Positions 43,387 through 53,296 are shown, counted from the first letter of the stretch. The stretch: 64,000 nt of DNA from Opitutia bacterium (GCA_016187945.1 JACPIT010000005.1:1116001-1180000), one strand, 5' to 3'. Translations and numbers: made by a program. The notes: generated from the sequence alone by a model not told the origin.

Positions 43387-44712
43387 TCAGGCGATCAGGT
43401 CCTGGATCAGCGGTTCCTGCTGCGGTGCGGTGGCGGAGAACTTGATCGCTTCGCGGATGAGCGCTTCGGCGCGGGCTGCTTTGGCGTCGTCGTTGACGTG
43501 TAGTGTGCAGAGGCGCGTGCCGGGAGCGACGGGTTCGCCGATCTTGATCAGGTCGGCAATGCCGACGGCGTGGTCGACCTTGTCGGTCACCGCCGCGCGG
43601 CCGCCGCCGAGCGCCATGATCGCGTGGCCGCATTTGAGCGCGTCGACTTCGGCGACGAAACCGTTCGCGCCGGCCGGCGCCGCGACGGCGTAGATGCGTT
43701 TCGCGGTCGGGAGGATCGTGTAGTCGTCCACCACGCGCGCGTCGCCGCCCTGGGCGACGCACATCTCGCGGAATTTCTGGAGCGCGCTGCCGTCGGCGAT
43801 GGCAGCTTCCATTTTCTTTTGCGCGTCGGTTTCGTCCTTCGCGGCGCCGGCGAGGATGAGCATGTGGCCGGTGAGCGCGTAGGTGACTTCCATGAGGTCG
43901 GCGGGGCCGCGGCCCTTCAGGCATTCGATGGACTCGATGACTTCGGTCGTGTGGCCGGCGCAGCGGCCGAGCGGCTGGTTCATCGCGGTGAGGAGCGCGC
44001 GCACGGGTTTGCCGCCGGCCTTGCCGACGGCGACCATCGCGCGGGCGAGAGCGAGCGCGTCGTCCTTGCGTTTCATGAACGCGCCTTTGCCGAACTTCAC
44101 GTCGAGCACGAGCGAGTCGATGCCCTCGGCGAGTTTCTTGGACATGATGCTGGCGCAAATGAGCGGGATGCACTCGACGGTGCCGGTGACGTCGCGCAGC
44201 GAGTAGAGCTTGCGGTCGGCGGGCACGACTTTCGGCGTCTGGCCGATCATGGCCATGCCGACTTTTTGGAGGATCGCGCGGAATTCCGGCACGTCGAGCT
44301 GCACGCGGAAGCCGGGGATCGCTTCGAGTTTGTCGAGCGTGCCGCCGGTGTGGCCGAGGCCGCGGCCGGACATCATCGGGACTTTCACGCCGCACGCGGC
44401 GGCGAGCGGGGCGAGGATGAGCGAGACTTTGTCGCCGACGCCGCCGGTGGAGTGCTTGTCGACTTTCGCGCCGGCGAGATCGCGCAGGTCGATGACGTCG
44501 CCGGAGCGCATCATCGCGTCGGTGAGCCACGCGGTTTCCTGCGGCGTCATGCCGCGCCAGAAAATCGCCATGAGCAGCGCGGTCGCCTGGTAGTCGGCGA
44601 ACTGGCCGTTGACGACGCCGGCGGCGAAGAACTCGATCTCGTCCTTGGTCAGCGCGCCGCCGTCGCGCTTTTTGATGATGATGTCTTGGGGGAAGAACGC
44701 AGGGGTGCTCAT
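43387..44712 (-). CDS. deoA: Thymidine phosphorylase
   Basis: 441 residues, the family length, from the ATG at 44712. Signature SGRGLGHTGGTLDKLE and the substrate-binding KVDKHSTGGVGDKVSLILAP are intact, as are SLRDVTGTVECIPLICASIM and DVKFGKGAFM. The enzyme splits thymidine with phosphate to thymine and deoxyribose 1-phosphate in pyrimidine salvage. DeoA and pyrimidine-nucleoside phosphorylase (Pdp) are hard to separate by eye. It stands alone, without deoC or deoD nearby. Confidence 0.9.
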   Translation of the reverse strand: MSTPAFFPQDIIIKKRDGGALTKDEIEFFAAGVVNGQFADYQATALLMAIFWRGMTPQETAWLTDAMMRSGDVIDLRDLAGAKVDKHSTGGVGDKVSLILAPLAAACGVKVPMMSGRGLGHTGGTLDKLEAIPGFRVQLDVPEFRAILQKVGMAMIGQTPKVVPADRKLYSLRDVTGTVECIPLICASIMSKKLAEGIDSLVLDVKFGKGAFMKRKDDALALARAMVAVGKAGGKPVRALLTAMNQPLGRCAGHTTEVIESIECLKGRGPADLMEVTYALTGHMLILAGAAKDETDAQKKMEAAIADGSALQKFREMCVAQGGDARVVDDYTILPTAKRIYAVAAPAGANGFVAEVDALKCGHAIMALGGGRAAVTDKVDHAVGIADLIKIGEPVAPGTRLCTLHVNDDAKAARAEALIREAIKFSATAPQQEPLIQDLIA

Positions 44713-45064
44713 GGGCGTGTCATACAACGGAGCCGGACGCGCGGCGTCGAGGGGCTTTTCGCGGCGAGGCGCGAGCGCCGTTTTGGGAAACCAAGTTGAA
44801 ACGCGCAGAGCGCGGAGGGCGTGGGCGAGTTCGATCCGCAGAACTTCTGGCCACAAAAGGCACGGGAAGGCGCAAAAAAGGAGTCGGCTCTTTTCGTGGA
44901 TTTTCGTGCCTCTTCGTGGCCGATGAAATTCCCCGGGGCCGACCACGGAACACACAGAATACACGGAAGGGATTCGGTGTGTGCGGTGGTTTCGCAGTGA
45001 ACGCGGCGCAAAGGACGCGGCAAGGCTGCGCCCCGGCCATTTTTGCCGCACTCAGGCGGCGGGA
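44713..45064. other. Intergenic repeat region between deoA and a hybrid kinase
   Basis: A 352-bp gap containing GTGGATTTTCGTGCCTCTTC and CACGGAACACACAGAATACA, an A/C-rich repeat type related to the CCACAGATG element at 61719. CCGAACGGGC-like T-arm sequences are absent. No gene seen. Confidence 0.45.
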
Positions 45065-48000
45065 TCACACGCCGGCGCGGTCGAGGCGCTCTTGCAGCGA
45101 TTCGTAGGTGAAGGGCTTCGGCAGGAAGCCCTGGGCCTGACCGCCTTGGAGGCGGTGCGCACTCTCCTGCTCGTCGTAGCCGCTCATGACGATCACCGGG
45201 AGATCGGCGCGCAGTCCGCGCAGCGCGACGAGCACCTCGCGACCGTCGAGGCCGGGCATCGTGAGATCGAGCAGCACGAATTTGAACTCGCCCGGTCGCG
45301 CGCGGAATTTCTCCACGGCTTTCTCGCCGCTGTCGACGGTGACGGTGCGGTAGCCGAGCCGCTCGAGCATGATCGTGGCGGTGTCGCGCACTTGCGCTTC
45401 GTCGTCGACGATCAGCACGAGGCCGGTGCGGCGGATCGGTGCGGCGGGCGCGCTCGGTGCGGGCATCGGCGCGGCCGATGGGCTGCTCGGCGCCAGCGGC
45501 AACAGGACGCGGAAGACGGAGCCGGCGCCGAGCTGGGTCGTGACGTGCAGGGCGCCGCGGTGGCCTTGCACGATGCCGAGCACGGCGGCGAGACCGAGGC
45601 CGCGGCCGGTGAATTTCGTGGTGAAGAACGGATCGAAGATGCGCGCGAGCGTCTCCGGCGACATGCCGGCGCCGGTGTCGGCGACTTCGATGTAGCAAAA
45701 CTCGCCGGGCGCGACGTCGCCGGCGGACCGGCAGGCGGCGAGGTAGGCCGCATCGGCGCGCATCAGACCGGTGCCGAGCGTGACTTGTCCGCCGTGCGGA
45801 CCCATCGCCTCGGCCGCGTTGATGATGAGGTTCATCAAGACCTGGCGGATTTGCGTGGCGTCGACGAGCGCGGGGAGCGGTTGGTCGGTGAGGTCGAGAT
45901 CGAGGCGGGCGCGCTGGCTGAGGGAAAGCTGGAGCAGCGCGGCGGTGTCGCGCACGAGTTGAGAGAGATCGGCGCGTTCGATCACCAATGGGCCGCGGCC
46001 GGCGTAGGCGAGCATTTGCCGGCAGAGGTCGGCGGCGCGGAGCGAGGCGGACTCGACTTGCCGGAGCATCGGATCGACTTCGTTGCCGGTGGGCAACATG
46101 AGGCGGACGAGACTGACGTTGCCGAGGATGGCGGTGAGGAGATTGTTGAAATCGTGCGCGATGCCGCCCGCGAGCACGCCGAGGCTTTCCAGGCGCTGGG
46201 TTTCGCGGAGCTTTTCCTCCATGCGGGCGCGGTGGGCCGCGGATTGGCGATGCTCGGTGACGTCGCGGACGATGCAGAGAAATTTGCCGCCCTCGGCTTG
46301 CACGATGCGGCGTTCGTAGTGCCGGGGCGCGCCGGTCGGGGCCGTGAGCGTGTAGTCGACGACCACGGCTTCGCCGGTGGCGGCGACTTGTTTGAAGCCA
46401 TCGCGGATGCGCGCCGCGATCTCGGCGGGGAACGCGTGTTCGAGCGGCAGCGGCGGCGCTTTTTCCGGTGCGGACGCGGCGTAGACGCGATCGTTGGTGT
46501 GGAAATCGAGGATGGTGCCGTTCTGGTCGTGCAGGATGTAGGCGTCGGGCAGCGCGCTCTGCAGGGCGCGGTAACGCGTGACGCTGTCGGCGAGTTCGCG
46601 GCGCAATTCGTCGCGCCGGACGGCGATGCCGAGGTTGGTGGCGACGGTCTGAGCGATCGCGCGTTCCTCGGCGGTCCACGGGCGCGGCGTGCGGCAGTCG
46701 GACAAGCCGAGGAATCCCCAGCAGCGTCCGTCGATCATGATCGGTGCGACGATCACCGAGCGGATGCCGAAGCGCGCGAGCAGCGCGGCGCCCGCGGTCG
46801 GCGCGTCGTCGGCGAGGGCGACGACCGTGCGCCCGGCGCGAAACTCCTCGCTCCATTGCCGCGTGCCGGGCAGATCGTAGCCGAGTTCGCGCGGCAGCGG
46901 TTTGCCGGTCGGCGGCAGGCCGGCCGCGTCCCAGCGGTGGAGATTCAGCGCGACGGCGCGGTCACCGCCGAGGTTGACGTTTTGATAAAGTGCGGCGCGG
47001 TCGAGATGGAGCGCGCGGCCGAGCGTGGCGAGGACGGGCGGCACGGCCTCGGTCCAGGTGGTGCTCGCGAGCAGCAGTTGATTGGCTTCGGCGAGGCCTT
47101 GGAACATCGTTTCGTGACGCCGGAGCTCGTCGGTGTGGCGGCGTTGGTCGCTCGTGGTGGCGCCGACGAACAGCGTCGTGAGCACCAGCATGCCCTCGAA
47201 CAACATCAGCGTCGCCGTCGCGGTGTGCCGGTCGCCGGTGGCAAAGACGCCGTGGCCGAGCGCCGTGCTGACGATGGCGATGCCGCAAACCAGCAGAGTG
47301 GCCAGGGTGCCGCCGCGCACGCCGAAACGCATGCCCGCGGCGACGACGACGGACACCGTGAGGAATGCGAGCGGCATCGCGGCGGAACTGGCGTCGCGGA
47401 AAAACACGAGCGCGCCCACGGCCGCCAGAGCCGCCGCCGCCAGCGCGATCTCGACGATGCGCCGCGCGCTCAGCCGCTGGACGCCCGGCACGCTCCACAC
47501 CAGCAAGGGCGGAGCCACGAGCAGCACCCCGAGGAAATTGCCGAAGACCCACGTCGTGCCCTTGAGCAACCGTTCGTTGGCGTGGATCGTGCCGATGTTG
47601 CCGAGCAGCGCGATGCCGACCAACGCCGAGACGAGGCAGAACAGCACGGAGACGATTGCGAGCCGGACGACTTCGCGCGGACGCGCGAGCGACGGATCGA
47701 AGTTCAGCCGCCGCAGCACCCACGCGGCGCCCGCCGCCTCGAAGGCGTTGGTGAACGCGAGCGGCACGTAGACGATCGGCGTCACGCGACTCGAGACGCT
47801 GATGAAGATCGACCCGAGAGCGATGGCCGGCCAATACCGCGGCCCCCACAAGACGAGCAACGCGATGCCGATGCCGCTGGCCGGCCACGCCGGCGTCGTG
47901 CCGCCGAAGTATTCGTAGCCCAGCATGCCGAGCAGGGCAAACAACGTCCAGGCGGTGAGCAGCAAGGTGCTTTTCAGCAGGTGGTCGAGAAATGCGGAGC

Positions 48001-48085
48001 GTGGCGACACGGGGACGGGGAGGAGGCGCAGAGTCGGCGAGCCTTCCGTGGCGGGTGACCTGCCGCTACGCTGACGCGCTCGCAT
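45065..48085 (-). CDS. MASE1 hybrid histidine kinase with GAF, PAS and receiver domains
   Basis: 1006 residues. An N-terminal MASE1-type membrane sensor (about 35-310; WPASGIGIALLVLWGPRYWP, FGNFLGVLLVAPPLLVW), a GAF domain (about 360-510), a PAS domain (about 520-640), then HisKA with LAGGIAHDFNNLLTAILGN, HATPase with LMNLIINAAEAM and VADTGAGMSPETL, and a receiver with FVLLDLTMPGLDG. A full phosphorelay apart from an Hpt domain. The initial 30 residues are basic and unrelated to MASE1, so the start may be further in. Input unknown; no response regulator gene adjacent. Confidence 0.9.
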   Translation of the reverse strand: MRARQRSGRSPATEGSPTLRLLPVPVSPRSAFLDHLLKSTLLLTAWTLFALLGMLGYEYFGGTTPAWPASGIGIALLVLWGPRYWPAIALGSIFISVSSRVTPIVYVPLAFTNAFEAAGAAWVLRRLNFDPSLARPREVVRLAIVSVLFCLVSALVGIALLGNIGTIHANERLLKGTTWVFGNFLGVLLVAPPLLVWSVPGVQRLSARRIVEIALAAAALAAVGALVFFRDASSAAMPLAFLTVSVVVAAGMRFGVRGGTLATLLVCGIAIVSTALGHGVFATGDRHTATATLMLFEGMLVLTTLFVGATTSDQRRHTDELRRHETMFQGLAEANQLLLASTTWTEAVPPVLATLGRALHLDRAALYQNVNLGGDRAVALNLHRWDAAGLPPTGKPLPRELGYDLPGTRQWSEEFRAGRTVVALADDAPTAGAALLARFGIRSVIVAPIMIDGRCWGFLGLSDCRTPRPWTAEERAIAQTVATNLGIAVRRDELRRELADSVTRYRALQSALPDAYILHDQNGTILDFHTNDRVYAASAPEKAPPLPLEHAFPAEIAARIRDGFKQVAATGEAVVVDYTLTAPTGAPRHYERRIVQAEGGKFLCIVRDVTEHRQSAAHRARMEEKLRETQRLESLGVLAGGIAHDFNNLLTAILGNVSLVRLMLPTGNEVDPMLRQVESASLRAADLCRQMLAYAGRGPLVIERADLSQLVRDTAALLQLSLSQRARLDLDLTDQPLPALVDATQIRQVLMNLIINAAEAMGPHGGQVTLGTGLMRADAAYLAACRSAGDVAPGEFCYIEVADTGAGMSPETLARIFDPFFTTKFTGRGLGLAAVLGIVQGHRGALHVTTQLGAGSVFRVLLPLAPSSPSAAPMPAPSAPAAPIRRTGLVLIVDDEAQVRDTATIMLERLGYRTVTVDSGEKAVEKFRARPGEFKFVLLDLTMPGLDGREVLVALRGLRADLPVIVMSGYDEQESAHRLQGGQAQGFLPKPFTYESLQERLDRAGV

Positions 48086-48119
48086 GCCGCGGGCAAGCCC
48101 GACTTGGACGTGGCCGATC

Positions 48120-48650
48120 TCAGTCGGCGTGGAGCGCCTTGGCGATCGCCGCGCGACTGCGGCGATACCACCAGGCGAGCCCGCCCTGATAGAGCGTGCT
48201 CGCGAGGACGAGCGCGGCGCAGATGAGCGAATTCATGGCGCGGAGAAACACGTCGCGATCGGACTCGGGGACGTTTGCCTGCCGGAGTTGCTCCATGAAA
48301 CGCGTGCGCGCGTCGTCGGGCAGCTCGGCCCAGAGCGCGGCCGGATCGAAATGTTTCAGCCGCCACATCACGTAACCGGCGATGACGGTGTAGAGGCAGC
48401 CCTGGGCGCCAAGCAGCCAGTGGAGGCCGCCGAAATCGCCGTCGCGCAAGCGGGTTTGTCCGTGCCACTCCATCGCGCCCGCGACGACGGCCAGCGCTGC
48501 GAAACCGCTCATGATCCAGTCCTGCGCGAGGAGATTGAGCAACAGGCTCGCGCCCGCGCACGCGAGCACGCCGATGGAGTTGGCTCGCGAAACGCCGAGC
48601 ACCTTTTCGAGGCGGCGTTGCGGGAGTTCGGGCGGCGTGTGGCGAGGCAT
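48120..48650 (-). CDS. Hypothetical membrane protein
   Basis: 176 residues from the ATG at 48650 (another ATG at 48662). Hydrophobic segments around SIGVLACAGASLLLNLLA, MSGFAALAVVAGAMEW, LLGAQGCLYTVIAGYVM and LICAALVLASTLYQGGLAWW suggest three or four membrane helices, with a charged stretch (PDDARTRFMEQLRQANVPES) between. No family recognised. It lies 34 bp upstream of the hybrid kinase gene on the same strand and may be co-transcribed with it. Confidence 0.6.
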   Translation of the reverse strand: MPRHTPPELPQRRLEKVLGVSRANSIGVLACAGASLLLNLLAQDWIMSGFAALAVVAGAMEWHGQTRLRDGDFGGLHWLLGAQGCLYTVIAGYVMWRLKHFDPAALWAELPDDARTRFMEQLRQANVPESDRDVFLRAMNSLICAALVLASTLYQGGLAWWYRRSRAAIAKALHAD

Positions 48651-48722
48651 GGGGAAGAACATGAATGGGTGCCGCCGAGGCGCGCGCCAAGCGCGATATT
48701 GGCGCCGGGCGCGCGCCGGTGG

Positions 48723-48863
48723 GTAGCGCCGGTCTCCGACCGGCGGAGCGAACTTCGAGCGGCGAACGAGCGGGCGAGGGTGGGCCGGCCGGCGGCGGGG
48801 GCGATATGGTTCGCGGCGGCGGGAGGCGGCGTTGGTTTTTCGCCGGTCGGAGACCGGCGCGAC
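48723..48863. repeat. GTAGCGCCGGTCTCCGACCGGCG inverted pair
   Basis: GTAGCGCCGGTCTCCGACCG (48723 on) and CGGTCGGAGACCGGCGCGAC (ending 48863) mirror each other with one mismatch, 95 bp apart. They occupy most of the gap between the divergent membrane protein and hrpA genes, so the promoters of both must lie in or beside the element. Confidence 0.75.
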
Positions 48864-48919
48864 GGGGTTTTCGTGCCTCGACGCGGCGGCGTTCGCGCTT
48901 TCACTCTGTCTGTTCGCGC

Positions 48920-51900
48920 ATGCCGCCGCCACGCCCACAACCGAGTTTCCGCATCGAGTTCCCGCCGGAACTGCCGATCAGCGCGCGTGCGGACGAAATT
49001 ATCGGCCTGTTGCTGAAACACCAAGTGATCGTGCTCGCGGGCGAAACCGGTTCGGGCAAGACGACGCAGATTCCGAAAATGGTCCTCGCCGCCGGCGGCG
49101 GCACGCGCGGCAAGATTGCCTGCACGCAACCGCGCCGCGTCGCGGCGGCCTCGGTGTCGCGCCGCGTCGCGGAGGAGCTGAACGTCGAGTGGGGCCGCGA
49201 GGTCGGCTGCAAGATCCGCTTTGCCGACCAGACGTCGCGCGACACGCTGATCAAGTTCATGACCGACGGCATGCTGCTCGCCGAGTTGCAGGGCGACCCG
49301 GAGCTGCGCGACTACGACACGATCATCGTCGACGAGGCGCACGAACGCTCGCTCAACATCGATTTCATCCTCGGTCACCTGCGCCGCCTGCGCCTGCGCC
49401 GGCCGGACCTGAAAATCGTCATCACGTCCGCGACGATCGACACGCAGGCGTTTTCCGATGCGTTCGACGGCGCGCCGATCGTCGAGGTGTCCGGCCGCAC
49501 GTATCCGGTCGAGGTGATCTGGTCGCCGTTGGAGGAGATGGGCGACGAGGAGGGTCGGGCGGGCGGTCCCTTGCCCGCCGAGAGTTCGCGGCGCGGAGCG
49601 GAGTCCGCGCCCCACCAAAATCGCGACCGCGACGAGTTCACCTACATCGACGGCGCCGTCGAAGCGGTCGAGCGTGTGCTGCGCGAGAGCGCCGAGGGCG
49701 ACATTCTCGTTTTTCTCCCCACCGAGCGCGACATCCGCGAAGTCACCGACCAGCTCGAAGGCCGGCGTGCGCGCGCCGTGGAAATCGTGCCGCTCTTCGG
49801 CCGGTTGACCAACGCCGAGCAACAGCGCGTGTTCGCGCCGACGCAGAAACGGAAAATCGTCGTCGCGACGAACATCGCGGAGACGTCGCTCACGATCCCC
49901 GGCATCCGCTTCGTGATCGACACCGGCCTCGCGCGCATCAGTCGCTACGTGCCGCAAAGCCGCACGCGCCGCCTGCCGGTCGAGCCGGTGGCGCAGAGCA
50001 GCGCCGACCAGCGCAAGGGCCGCTGCGGCCGCGTGAGCAACGGCGTATGCATCCGCCTCTACTCGGAGCAGGATTTCAACGAGCGCCCGCGTTTCGCGCA
50101 GCCGGAAATCCAGCGCAGCAATCTCGCCGACGTCATCCTGCGCATGAAGGCGTTCGGCCTCGGAGACATCGAGGACTTCCCGTTCCTGAACGCCCCGCCG
50201 GCGAAAGGCATCCGCGCCGGCTACGCGCTGCTCGAGGAACTGGGGGCGATTCAGAAATGTAGGGCGGGGTCGCCTCACCCCGCCGCGGACGGTGGTGCAG
50301 CGGACGAACGGCGGGGTCAGGAGACTCCGCCCTACAACGATCACGACTACGTCCTCACCGACCTCGGCCGCGATCTCGCGCACTTGCCGGTCGACCCGAC
50401 GGTCGGCCGCATGATCCTGCAGGCGCGAAACGAAAAATGCGTGCGCGAGGCGCTCGTGATTGCGGCGGCGTTGAGCATCCAGGATCCGCGCGAGCGTCCG
50501 CTCGACGCGCAGCAGAAGGCCGACGCCGCGCACCGGCGCTTCACGCATCCCGACTCGGATTTTCTCACGCTGCTCGCGATCTGGGAGGCGTATCACGACG
50601 ACTTCGAGACGATGACGCTCGGCAAGCTGCGGAAGTTCTGCACGGCGCATTTTCTCTCGTTCATGCGCATGCGCGAGTGGCGCGACGTGCACGCGCAGCT
50701 CATCGACACGATCGAGGGCGGCGAGGGCTTCGAGGATACGTCGGTGTTCGACGGCGTGGGTAGGGCCGGCTTCAGCCGGCCCCCGAGCGCGGCGGACAGA
50801 CAGGGGCCGGCTAAAGCCGGCCCTACTGAAGTCCGCGATCTGACGATGGGCACGCCGGGCTACCGCGCGATCCACCGCTCCATCCTCGCCGGCTTGCTCG
50901 GCAACATCGCCACGCGGCTGGACGACGGCACTTATCACGCCGCGCACGATCGCAAGGTTGCCGTGTTTCCCGGCTCGGCGTTGTTCGAGCGGCCGCAGCG
51001 CGAGAAAGTCGTCGCGCCGCGCAAGGAAGGGCCGCCGAAGCCGAAGCTCGCGCGCTGGCTCATGGCGTCCGAGATCATGGAGACGGGCCGCATCTACGCG
51101 CGCACGTGCGCGCGCATCGATCCGCATTGGGCGCTCGACCTCGGCGCGCACATCCTGCGCGTGTCGCATAGCGAGCCGTTCTGGAGTCCGGAAGCGGGCC
51201 GCGTGCTCGTGAAGGAGCGCCGCCGCCTCTACAATCTCGAGCTCGAGACGCGCTCGGTCGGCTACGGCAAAATCAACCCGCGCGAGGCGACAGAGATTTT
51301 CATCCGCGAGGGCCTCGTCGGCGACACGGTGACGTTCCCGCTCGATTTCATCGCGCACAACCGCCGCATCCGCGAAAAAGCCGAGAACGTCCTCACGCGC
51401 CTGCGCGCGGCGGGTTACATGAATCTCGACGAGGCGGTGTATCGCTTCTACGCGCGGCGGCTGATGCCGGAGGTGCCTGTGGGTAGGGCGAATCCTCCGG
51501 ATGAGCCGTCTCCCGTAGCGGGCGCGGTGCCTGCGGCTCGTCGGGACGACTCGCCCTACCTGGGCATCAGCAGCGTGCCGGAACTCGTCGACCTCGTGCG
51601 GCACCGGCAGACGACCGAGCCGAAATTTTTGTTCATGGGCGAGGACGACCTGAAGCCGCAGGTCGAGGAGACGCCCGATCATGCCGCATTTCCCGAGCAA
51701 TTGCCGCTCGAGAACCGCGCGCTGCCGCTGAACTACGCCTACAAGCCCGGCCAGGAGGACGACGGCGTCACGTTGCGCGTGAGCCTCGACGAGGCGGCCG
51801 AACTCGCGCCTGCGACGCTCGACTGGGCGGTGCCGGGGCATTTGCGCGAAAAGGTCGAGCTGATGCTGAAGGCGCTGCCGAAAGAGCAACGTCGCACGCT

Positions 51901-53296
51901 CATCCCGCTCGCTGAGACGGCGCAGAAACTCACCAGCGACATCCAGCTCATCGCCGCGCGCGAGCCGCAGCCGACGCTCGCGGCCGCGCTTGCCGAGGTG
52001 CTCACGCAGCGGCTCGGCGTGCGCATCGATCCGCGCGTCTGGGACGGCAAGACGTTGCCCGATCACCTGCGCGTGCGCGTCGAGGTGTTGGACAACAAGG
52101 GCGCCGTGCTCGGCGCGAGCCGCGAGCTGGCGGAGTTGCAGCAGCAGCTCGGCACGAAGCAGCGCGAGGTCAGTCAGCGCGCGGCGAAGACCGACAGCGC
52201 CGCCTGGCGCGCCGCACGGCAGAAATGGGAGACGCCGCCGGCGAACGACTGGAAGTTCGGCGACTTGCCGGGCTCGGTCGTCGTCACCGAGCAGGCCGGC
52301 GTGCCGGTGCGGGCGTTCCCGGGTTTGCTGGCGAGCGACGCGGGCGTGGCCGTGCGGCTGTTCGCGACGCCCGAGGAGGCGCGAGCCGCCACGCGCGTGG
52401 GCGCGCATCGCCTGCTCGAGGCGGCGTTGCGCTACGAACTCGGCTGGCTGGAGAAAGACCTGCGCGACCTGCGCGCGATCGGCACGCTGACGGTCACGCT
52501 CGCGCCGCTGGAGAAATTGCAGGCCGAGGCGCTCGAATCGATTCGGCGCTGGGTGACGGACGGGGCGCGCGTGGGCGGAGCGCGGCTGGCGGGTAGGGCG
52601 AGTTCTCCGAACGAGCCGTCCGGCGCTGCGGGTCCGATGGCGGCTCGTCCGGAGGACTCGCCCTACCTGACGCAGGCGATTTTCGAGCGCGCCGTCGGCG
52701 ACGCGAAGGCCGACCTGCGCGGACTCGTGCCGCGGCTCGTCGACTGGCTGCGCGAGACGCTGACGCTGCGGCTCGCGTTGCAGACGCACAAGACGCCGTA
52801 TCCGGGCATGGAGAACGATCTCGGCGCGCTGCTGCCGCCGGATTTCCTGCGGCGCACGCCGTTCGCGCGCGTGAAGGAGCTGCCGCGTTACCTGCGCGGC
52901 ATGCAGGCGCGCGCGGAGCGTTGGAAGCGCGATCCGGCGAAGGACGCGTCGCGCGCGCGCGAGTTGCAGCCGTTCGTGCAGGCGATCGCGCGGCTCGCGA
53001 CGTCGCGCGAGAGCGTCGGCGGGAATCGACCGCCGCTACAGCAGGCGGCGATCGACGAGTTTCGCTGGCTGGTGGAGGAGTTTCGCGTGAGCCTGTTCGC
53101 GCAGGAGCTGGGCACGGCCGAGCCGGTCTCCGCGGTGCGGTTGGAAAAGGCGCTGCGCGACCTCGCGGCGAACAAGGACAGCGCCGCCAGCGCCGCGCCG
53201 ACCGCGATGGAGAAACCGAAGGTCGCCGTGCCGTTGCCGACGAAGGGCAAGACGGTGTTCAAGAGCCTCGACGCGCTGGGGAATTTGCCGAGGTAG
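48920..53296 (+). CDS. hrpA: HrpA-type DEAH-box ATP-dependent RNA helicase
   Basis: 1458 residues from the ATG at 48920, longer than the roughly 1300 residues of Escherichia coli HrpA. Helicase motifs: GETGSGKTTQ (about 42), TQPRRVAAASVSRRVAEE, DEAHER (about 137), TSATID, FLPTERDIRE, ATNIAETSLTIPGIRFVIDT, QRKGRCGR. The HA2/OB and long C-terminal DUF3418-type region follow. HrpA remodels RNA and ribosomes. Five palindromic repeats lie in frame inside the gene and add peptides such as GRASSPNEPSGAAGP; without them the length would approach the usual one. All lie outside the motifs, so the protein is probably active. Confidence 0.92.
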   Translation: MPPPRPQPSFRIEFPPELPISARADEIIGLLLKHQVIVLAGETGSGKTTQIPKMVLAAGGGTRGKIACTQPRRVAAASVSRRVAEELNVEWGREVGCKIRFADQTSRDTLIKFMTDGMLLAELQGDPELRDYDTIIVDEAHERSLNIDFILGHLRRLRLRRPDLKIVITSATIDTQAFSDAFDGAPIVEVSGRTYPVEVIWSPLEEMGDEEGRAGGPLPAESSRRGAESAPHQNRDRDEFTYIDGAVEAVERVLRESAEGDILVFLPTERDIREVTDQLEGRRARAVEIVPLFGRLTNAEQQRVFAPTQKRKIVVATNIAETSLTIPGIRFVIDTGLARISRYVPQSRTRRLPVEPVAQSSADQRKGRCGRVSNGVCIRLYSEQDFNERPRFAQPEIQRSNLADVILRMKAFGLGDIEDFPFLNAPPAKGIRAGYALLEELGAIQKCRAGSPHPAADGGAADERRGQETPPYNDHDYVLTDLGRDLAHLPVDPTVGRMILQARNEKCVREALVIAAALSIQDPRERPLDAQQKADAAHRRFTHPDSDFLTLLAIWEAYHDDFETMTLGKLRKFCTAHFLSFMRMREWRDVHAQLIDTIEGGEGFEDTSVFDGVGRAGFSRPPSAADRQGPAKAGPTEVRDLTMGTPGYRAIHRSILAGLLGNIATRLDDGTYHAAHDRKVAVFPGSALFERPQREKVVAPRKEGPPKPKLARWLMASEIMETGRIYARTCARIDPHWALDLGAHILRVSHSEPFWSPEAGRVLVKERRRLYNLELETRSVGYGKINPREATEIFIREGLVGDTVTFPLDFIAHNRRIREKAENVLTRLRAAGYMNLDEAVYRFYARRLMPEVPVGRANPPDEPSPVAGAVPAARRDDSPYLGISSVPELVDLVRHRQTTEPKFLFMGEDDLKPQVEETPDHAAFPEQLPLENRALPLNYAYKPGQEDDGVTLRVSLDEAAELAPATLDWAVPGHLREKVELMLKALPKEQRRTLIPLAETAQKLTSDIQLIAAREPQPTLAAALAEVLTQRLGVRIDPRVWDGKTLPDHLRVRVEVLDNKGAVLGASRELAELQQQLGTKQREVSQRAAKTDSAAWRAARQKWETPPANDWKFGDLPGSVVVTEQAGVPVRAFPGLLASDAGVAVRLFATPEEARAATRVGAHRLLEAALRYELGWLEKDLRDLRAIGTLTVTLAPLEKLQAEALESIRRWVTDGARVGGARLAGRASSPNEPSGAAGPMAARPEDSPYLTQAIFERAVGDAKADLRGLVPRLVDWLRETLTLRLALQTHKTPYPGMENDLGALLPPDFLRRTPFARVKELPRYLRGMQARAERWKRDPAKDASRARELQPFVQAIARLATSRESVGGNRPPLQQAAIDEFRWLVEEFRVSLFAQELGTAEPVSAVRLEKALRDLAANKDSAASAAPTAMEKPKVAVPLPTKGKTVFKSLDALGNLPR
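49554..49616. repeat. In-frame repeat 1 in hrpA
   Basis: GCGGGCGGTCCCTTGCCCGC hairpin followed by GGCGCGGAGCGGAGTCCGCG and CCCCACC. It adds about 21 residues (GRAGGPLPAESSRRGAESAP) between the two helicase lobes after the RecA1 domain. Confidence 0.7.
50258..50336. repeat. In-frame palindromic repeat 2 in hrpA
   Basis: TGTAGGGCGGGGTCGCCTCA at the left mirrors TCAGGAGACTCCGCCCTACA at the right with a few mismatches. Encodes CRAGSPHPAADGGAADERRG and QETPPYN between AIQK and DHDYVLTDLG. Confidence 0.85.
50759..50827. repeat. In-frame palindromic repeat 3 in hrpA
   Basis: 24-bp arms GTAGGGCCGGCTTCAGCCGG(CCCC) and its complement with one mismatch. Encodes GRAGFSRPPSAADRQGPAKA followed by GP. Confidence 0.85.
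51482..51560. repeat. In-frame palindromic repeat 4 in hrpA
   Basis: GGTAGGGCGAATCCTCCGGA at the left, TCGGGACGACTCGCCCTACC at the right. Encodes GRANPPDEPSPVAGAVPAAR and RDDSPYL. Confidence 0.85.
52592..52667. repeat. In-frame palindromic repeat 5 in hrpA
   Basis: GGTAGGGCGAGTTCTCCGAA at the left, TCCGGAGGACTCGCCCTACC at the right; sister of repeat 4 and read in the same frame (GRASSPNEPSGAAGPMAARP, then EDSPYL). Confidence 0.85.
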
